Of a DNA stretch of 32,360 bases, positions 27,325 to 32,360 are shown in pieces (within the stretch, counting starts at the first letter, position 1; each line of letters begins with the position of its first letter). This DNA is from Phycisphaera mikurensis. GTDB lineage: Bacteria > Planctomycetota > B15-G4 > JADJEK01. Under the pieces are notes generated by a model. That model made no database searches and was not told the DNA's origin. It worked only from the letters and a program-made list of their open reading frames with translations. The stretch lies in NCBI GenBank assembly GCA_020723465.1, contig DYIW01000006.1, positions 1 to 32,360 of the forward strand, in the 5' to 3' direction. The translations under genes were made by a program, and so were the position numbers.

Positions 27325-27498
27325 CGCCTGGTACCTCGGCTCAGGAACGTGCACCAGGAAAAGGCGCCCGCGTGCACGGAAGCCGCGGCAGATCGTATCC
27401 CTGGCTGGAGGTGGTGCAAGCCGCCACGCTCCTCCGGCAACCGAGCGGACGAAGGCAGGGCCTCTTGCCGGGCCGCAGAAGGACCGCCGTGCCCGTCG

Positions 27499-27720
27499 AT
27501 GCTGCACGGGATCTTCGCGCCACGCGAAGATCTTGGCAGTTACCGGTACAGCACCATCGGCTTCGTGATCCCGGCACAGCGCCGCGCGGGGGAGGGCGTC
27601 GCCATCCTGGCTCGCCGGCGCGAGATCCACCTGCGGGCCCGCGCACGGCGGCCCAGCCGCTGGTCGGGCAAGACGCGCGACTGGTCCCGCAACGACCTCG
27701 ACACCTGCCGCGTTGCCTGG
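27499..27720 (+). pseudogene. Remnant of an IS3-type transposase C-terminus
   Basis: The plus strand between two minus-strand genes encodes SYRYSTIGFVIPAQR, then VAILARRREIHLRAR and ARRPSRWSGKTRDWSRN, followed by VAWLP. This resembles the C-terminal end of IS3-group transposases, where a (H)SxIGFxTPxxR box is followed by an R-rich helix and a PERWSGxTRxWxxxxxVxLNP ending. The catalytic core (DDE) and both inverted repeats are missing and the 5' part is not recognisable. It touches the 3' end of the FdhD-like gene. The rest of the 27325-27720 gap holds only the DUF4239 promoter region. Confidence 0.5.
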
Positions 27721-28524
27721 CTACCCCACGACGCGCCGCGCGTGCGTGAACACGGTCGCGCGCGCCTCGCGTACGAAGGCGCAGAGGGTGATGCCCCAGC
27801 GCTCCGCCGCCTCGAGCGCGAGCGAGGTCGGCGCGGACACGGCGCTGATCAGCTCGATGCCGGCGCGCGCGCACTTGCCGACCATCTCCAGGCTGACGCG
27901 CCCGGAGAGCGCCGCGCCGCGGCCGGCGGTCTCGACGCCGGCGAGCAGGCACTTGCCGATCGCCTTGTCGAGCGCGTTGTGCCGGCCGATGTCCTCGGCG
28001 CAGGCCAAGAGCTCGCCCTGCGCGTCGAAGATGCCGATGGCGTGCGTGCCGCCTGACAGGCGGAACACGGGCTGGCTCTCCAGGACCGCCCGGCTGGCGG
28101 CGCGCAGCGCCCGGCGGCCGAGGCGCAGCCGGTCGCCCACCGCGGGAATGGCGGCGAAGCGCCGCGCCAGGTCCTCGTTGGCGCGCATGCCGGACGAGGC
28201 GATGACCAGCAGGCCCGCTTCCTGCGACGCGCGCGCGGCCGGGGCGCCTTGCGCCAGCTCGACCAGGAGCAGGTCGGGCGACGCCTCCGACTCGCGCAGG
28301 GCCGCGACGTCGGTGGCGCGGCCGATGATCCCCTCGGAAAGAAGGAAGCCCACGGCCAGCGCGCGCCGGTCATTGGGAGTGCAGAGCAGGGTGTAGCGGC
28401 CGCGGCCCTCCACCTCGATGGAGAGCGGCCGTTCCACCGCGACCTGGCACTCCTCTTCGGCTTCTTCAGCCGAGACCGTGGACAGGCGCCGGGCGCGCAC
28501 CGCTCTCAGGACTTCCGGCTCCAT
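27721..28524 (-). CDS. FdhD-like protein lacking the sulfurtransferase Cys pair
   Basis: 267 residues from the ATG at 28524 (GGGAGGA upstream). FdhD moves sulfur from IscS to the Mo-bis-MGD cofactor of formate dehydrogenase. The fold is recognisable: VERPLSIEVEGRGRYTLLCT, FLLSEGII, GTHAIGIFDAQGELLACAED, IGRHNALDKAIGKCL and LSGRVSLEMVGKCARAGI. However, the catalytic C-G-x-C box that normally follows the TTSS stretch is replaced by IASSGMRANEDL, with Ser and Arg at the two Cys places. Direct persulfide transfer by the known route is therefore unlikely. It starts 13 nt after the KorBC fusion stop and appears to belong to that operon. It may be a cofactor-binding paralogue or serve another enzyme. 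No formate dehydrogenase is present here. Confidence 0.85.
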   Translation of the reverse strand: MEPEVLRAVRARRLSTVSAEEAEEECQVAVERPLSIEVEGRGRYTLLCTPNDRRALAVGFLLSEGIIGRATDVAALRESEASPDLLLVELAQGAPAARASQEAGLLVIASSGMRANEDLARRFAAIPAVGDRLRLGRRALRAASRAVLESQPVFRLSGGTHAIGIFDAQGELLACAEDIGRHNALDKAIGKCLLAGVETAGRGAALSGRVSLEMVGKCARAGIELISAVSAPTSLALEAAERWGITLCAFVREARATVFTHARRVVG

Positions 28525-28537
28525 GCGCGTCCTCCCG

Positions 28538-29881
28538 TCAGCTCGCCGCGATGGTCCGCGCCAGCGCCGCGCCCGCAGCGACCGCCTGCGCGCTCGCCGC
28601 GGCGAGCTCCGGCTTGAGGAACTCGGCGAGAGTCCCCTCCAGGGCTGCGCGCGGAAACATACCCTGGTGCTCCAGGAGGCAGGCCAGCGCCAGCACCCCC
28701 AGCGACGTCTTGCCGGTCTTCTGCGCCGCTTCGGCCAGCGGCAGGCGATGCACGCGCGCGCGCGTGGCCGGCAGTTCGAGCGCCTGGTCGGCATAGACCG
28801 TGCTCGTCTCGGGCAGCGTCGCGAGGCGCGCGCGCATCTGCTTCACCCCTTCCGGCGCGATGAGCACCACGTGGTCAGGAACGTCGATGCCGGTGAAGTC
28901 GATGCGCTCCTTGCCGAGGATGACCTCGGAAGTCGAGTGGCCGGTCATCACGGTGATGGAGTAGTCGTCCTTCTGCGTGGCGTGGAGGCCGCTCGCGATC
29001 GCCGCCTGCGCGAAGAGCGCGGCCGCCGAGCGGATCTTCTGTCCCGCGCGGCCGGCGAGGACGACGCCGAGCTGGCGCTCGAGCCGATGGGCGTGGCGCA
29101 CCTCGATCTCGCGGCGCGGCGGCAGGGCGCCGCCCGCCGCCTGATACGCCTGCCTGCAGCGCTCGCTGTATTCCGCGCGCGGATCGTCCGCGAGCTGGCC
29201 GAAGCGCATCGTCTGGCCATTGAGCAGGCCGAGGAGGTCGGCCTTCTTGAAGTCATTGCGCGGCGAGTAGTAGGCCACGCACAGCTCCCAGATGTCGATC
29301 ATGGCGAAGCCCGGCTGGCGAATGGCGCGCGCCAGGGCGTCGGGCAGGTCCTTGTCGTAGGCAGTCGCGCGGTACACCCACGGCGCGCCCGCGGCGATGG
29401 CCGTGGCGCACAGGTCGAGGGGGCGCTCCACGTTGCCAAAGGGCGTGGTGGCGGTGAACGACGCGGACGGCGTGGTCACCGAGTGCTGGCCGCCGGTCAT
29501 GCCGTAGTTGAAGTTGTTGGCCACGATCAAGCTGATGCCGATGTTGCGGCGCGCGGCGTTCAGGAGGTGCGTGCCGCCGATGCCGCAGGCGCCGTCCCCC
29601 ATGAGCGTGATCACGGTCAGCTCCGGCCGCGCCAGCTTCAGTCCGCAGGCGTAGGTGATGGAGCGGCCGTGCAGCCCGTGGAAGGCGCTGGTCGTGAAGT
29701 TGCGGTCCGCCAGCCCGATGCAGCCGATATCGGTGACGATCACGGTCTTGCGCGGATCGGGCTTGATCTGCTGCAACGCCTTGTCGATGGCGGAGACGAT
29801 GACCGTGTGCCCGCAGCCCGGGCAGTAGGGCAGAGGGACCGTCTCGGTCGACAGGTACGAGCCGGCCTTGGCCTCGCTCAC
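28538..29881 (-). CDS. 2-oxoacid:ferredoxin oxidoreductase, beta and gamma subunits fused
   Basis: 447 residues from a GTG at 29881 that overlaps the alpha-subunit stop. Residues about 1-260 are the thiamine-pyrophosphate subunit (KorB type): LPYCPGCGHTVIV, TDIGCIGLADRNF, the TPP-Mg motif MGDGACGIGGTHLLNAARRN and NNFNYGMTGGQHSVTT. Residues about 270-447 match the gamma subunit (KorC type), with GRAGQKIRSAAALFAQAA, TVMTGHSTSEVILGKERI and GVLALACLLEHQGMFP. Fusion of beta and gamma is less common than separate genes. With KorA it would oxidise a 2-oxoacid to the acyl-CoA, reducing ferredoxin, in the anaerobic cytoplasm. The substrate (2-oxoglutarate, branched or aromatic) cannot be read from sequence. 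No delta ferredoxin subunit is next to it. Confidence 0.92.
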   Translation of the reverse strand: MSEAKAGSYLSTETVPLPYCPGCGHTVIVSAIDKALQQIKPDPRKTVIVTDIGCIGLADRNFTTSAFHGLHGRSITYACGLKLARPELTVITLMGDGACGIGGTHLLNAARRNIGISLIVANNFNYGMTGGQHSVTTPSASFTATTPFGNVERPLDLCATAIAAGAPWVYRATAYDKDLPDALARAIRQPGFAMIDIWELCVAYYSPRNDFKKADLLGLLNGQTMRFGQLADDPRAEYSERCRQAYQAAGGALPPRREIEVRHAHRLERQLGVVLAGRAGQKIRSAAALFAQAAIASGLHATQKDDYSITVMTGHSTSEVILGKERIDFTGIDVPDHVVLIAPEGVKQMRARLATLPETSTVYADQALELPATRARVHRLPLAEAAQKTGKTSLGVLALACLLEHQGMFPRAALEGTLAEFLKPELAAASAQAVAAGAALARTIAAS

Positions 29882-31002
29882 AGGAGGCCTCCCTTCTCGA
29901 GGATCTCGCGCGGGCTGATGAGGGTGGTGTCCATCTTGTTCACGCCGGTCACTTGCACGCCCGGCGGCGCCAGCCGCTCGATCTCGCGGCGGTACTGACC
30001 CATGTTCAGCTCCGGCACGATCACGCGGCGCACGCCCGCGCAGGCCGCGCGCAGGGCCGTCTCCGGCACCGGCCAGAGCGTCTGCAGCACCAGCGAGGAG
30101 ACCTTGCGCCCGCGGCCGCGGGCTTCCCTGACGGCGGCGGCCACCGACCGCGAGGTCACGCCGTAGCTGACGCACAGGTCTTCGGCCCCCTCCTGGAAGT
30201 CCCTCTTCAATAGCGTGAGTTCCTGCTCCGCTCCGCTGATCTTCGCCTCGTAGTGGTCGATCATGCGCTGAATGGTGGTGGGGTCGGAGGTGAGGAAGGC
30301 GCGCTGATCGTGCGTGGAGGTCGTGTAGCGCGCGATGTGCTCGCCGCCGAAGTCCGCGAACGCGGGCACCTCGCGCGCCTCCGCGAAGGCGTGCGGGACG
30401 TACTCGCGGTCCGCCGCGGCGCGCGCACGCTCGACCCGCGCCGGCAGCTCGAGAGCGCCGAGATCGACCCGCTCCCTGGTCAGGCTGACCTCCTTGCTGC
30501 TGAGCAGGAACACCGGCGCGCGGAAGCGCTCGGCGAAGTTGAAGGCCGCGCAGGTCAGGACGTAGGCCTCCTCCACCGTGGCCGGGCTCAAGGCGATGAT
30601 GGGCAGGCCGCCGGAAGTGCCCCAGCGCGTGAACTGGATGTCGCCCTCGGCCCCCTTGGTCGCCGAGCCCGTGGCCGGCCCCTGGCGCTGCACGTTGACG
30701 ATCACCAGCGGCGTCTCGCCGATGATGGCCAGGCCGATGTTCTCGCTGTAGAGGCTCACGCCCGGTCCGCTGGTCGCGGTCATGGCCTTGCGCCCCGCCA
30801 TGGCCGCGCCGATGCAGAAGCCTATCGACGCGATCTCGTCCTCGGCCTGGATGGCCGTGCCCCCGGCCGCCGGCAACAGCTCCAGCATGTGCTGCAGGAT
30901 CGAGGAGGCGGGCGTGATCGGATAGCCGGCGAAGAAGTCGCAGCCGGACCGGAGCGCGGCGCGCGCGATGGCCTCGTTGCCTTCGATGAACTCGTAGCCC
31001 AT
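29878..31002 (-). CDS. korA: 2-oxoacid:ferredoxin oxidoreductase, alpha subunit
   Basis: 374 residues from the ATG at 31002; an in-frame ATG at 31023 would add seven. GYEFIEGNEAIARAALRSGC, FFAGYPITPASSILQHM and AEDEIASIGFCIGAAMAGRK are the family N-terminal motifs. TSGPGVSLYSENIGLAI and VNVQRQGPATGSATKGAEGD follow as in KorA. The C-terminus VIVPELNMGQYRREIERL and VTGVNKMDTTLISPREIL is typical. It pairs with the beta-gamma fusion, sharing a 4-nt GTGA overlap. It lies 45 bp downstream of the CoA-transferase gene on the same strand. That arrangement suggests the oxidoreductase consumes or produces the CoA ester that the transferase handles. Confidence 0.94.
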   Translation of the reverse strand: MGYEFIEGNEAIARAALRSGCDFFAGYPITPASSILQHMLELLPAAGGTAIQAEDEIASIGFCIGAAMAGRKAMTATSGPGVSLYSENIGLAIIGETPLVIVNVQRQGPATGSATKGAEGDIQFTRWGTSGGLPIIALSPATVEEAYVLTCAAFNFAERFRAPVFLLSSKEVSLTRERVDLGALELPARVERARAAADREYVPHAFAEAREVPAFADFGGEHIARYTTSTHDQRAFLTSDPTTIQRMIDHYEAKISGAEQELTLLKRDFQEGAEDLCVSYGVTSRSVAAAVREARGRGRKVSSLVLQTLWPVPETALRAACAGVRRVIVPELNMGQYRREIERLAPPGVQVTGVNKMDTTLISPREILEKGGLL

Positions 31003-31047
31003 GGCGGTTGCTCTCGTTTGCATGCGGGCGGCCCGCGCCGCCCGGCG

Positions 31048-32238
<1,191 letters not shown>

Positions 32239-32360
32239 GGCGCCCTCCAGGCGAAGAACGGCGATCTTACCACGGCCGGGACGGCGCGCGCGGCGGCTCC
32301 CCCTGCGCCACTGGACAGCGGAGCGCGCCGACGCCCTCGGCGCGGTCTTCCTGAACAAGC

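Noticed and set aside
32239-32360. Possible C-terminus of another minus-strand gene ending TAA near 32267
   Set aside because: Only about 30 codons are visible in that frame and nothing is recognisable, so no gene can be supported.

Overview
The window is very GC-rich DNA with dense coding on both strands. It contains many lipoproteins, c-type cytochromes, an outer-membrane TolC-type channel and several oxygen-sensitive enzyme types (a glycyl-radical enzyme and a 2-oxoacid:ferredoxin oxidoreductase). This fits a Gram-negative, at least facultatively anaerobic bacterium. The DUF3300/DUF2950/DUF3313 lipoproteins and the probable use of selenocysteine suggest a delta-proteobacterial-type lineage (Desulfobacterota or Myxococcota relatives). 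No rRNA or marker gene is present, so the taxonomy is an inference.

Layout. 1-1378 (-): membrane-anchored SagB-type flavin oxidoreductase, cut by the window edge. 1498-4351 (-): two secreted sulfatase-fold hydrolases in one operon. 4445-7714 (+): radical-SAM activase plus a glycyl-radical enzyme whose active-site residues and spacing match trans-4-hydroxy-L-proline dehydratase (HypD). 7724-9471 (-): thiol peroxidase and a HI0933/YhiN-type flavoprotein. 9589-12069 (-): glycogen phosphorylase. 12159-14738 (-): an ArsR-controlled operon described below. 14822-15364 (-): ferredoxin/zinc-ribbon protein. 15425-17782 (-): formylglycine-type arylsulfatase. 18124-19770 (-): TolC/NodT outer-membrane factor. 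19935-22069 (-): DUF3300 and DUF2950 pair. 22269-26490 (+): cell-envelope lipoproteins, an alpha/beta hydrolase and a DUF4105 protein. 26506-27324 (-): DUF4239 membrane protein. 27499-27720 (+): probable transposase remnant. 27721-32238 (-): CaiB-type CoA transferase, KorA, fused KorB-KorC and an unusual FdhD-like protein.

Main discovery. The operon at 12159-14738 contains two genes that each run through an in-frame TGA. The first encodes a signal peptide followed by a Gly-Cys-Sec-Gly motif and a thioredoxin-like or helical domain. Its TGA is followed by a perfect hairpin whose apical loop begins 22 nt after the TGA, as expected of a bacterial SECIS. The last gene, a mono-haem cytochrome c with a beta-rich domain, also has an in-frame TGA, a coherent 38-codon tail, and a second hairpin whose loop starts exactly 22 nt downstream. 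A tetrahaem cytochrome lies between them. An ArsR-type repressor with a perfect 9-bp dyad over its own start codon heads the operon. I read this as a previously undescribed, metalloid- or thiol-responsive periplasmic redox system made of selenoproteins and cytochromes. A gene caller treating TGA as stop would lose the signal peptide and redox motif of one protein and the C-terminus of the other.
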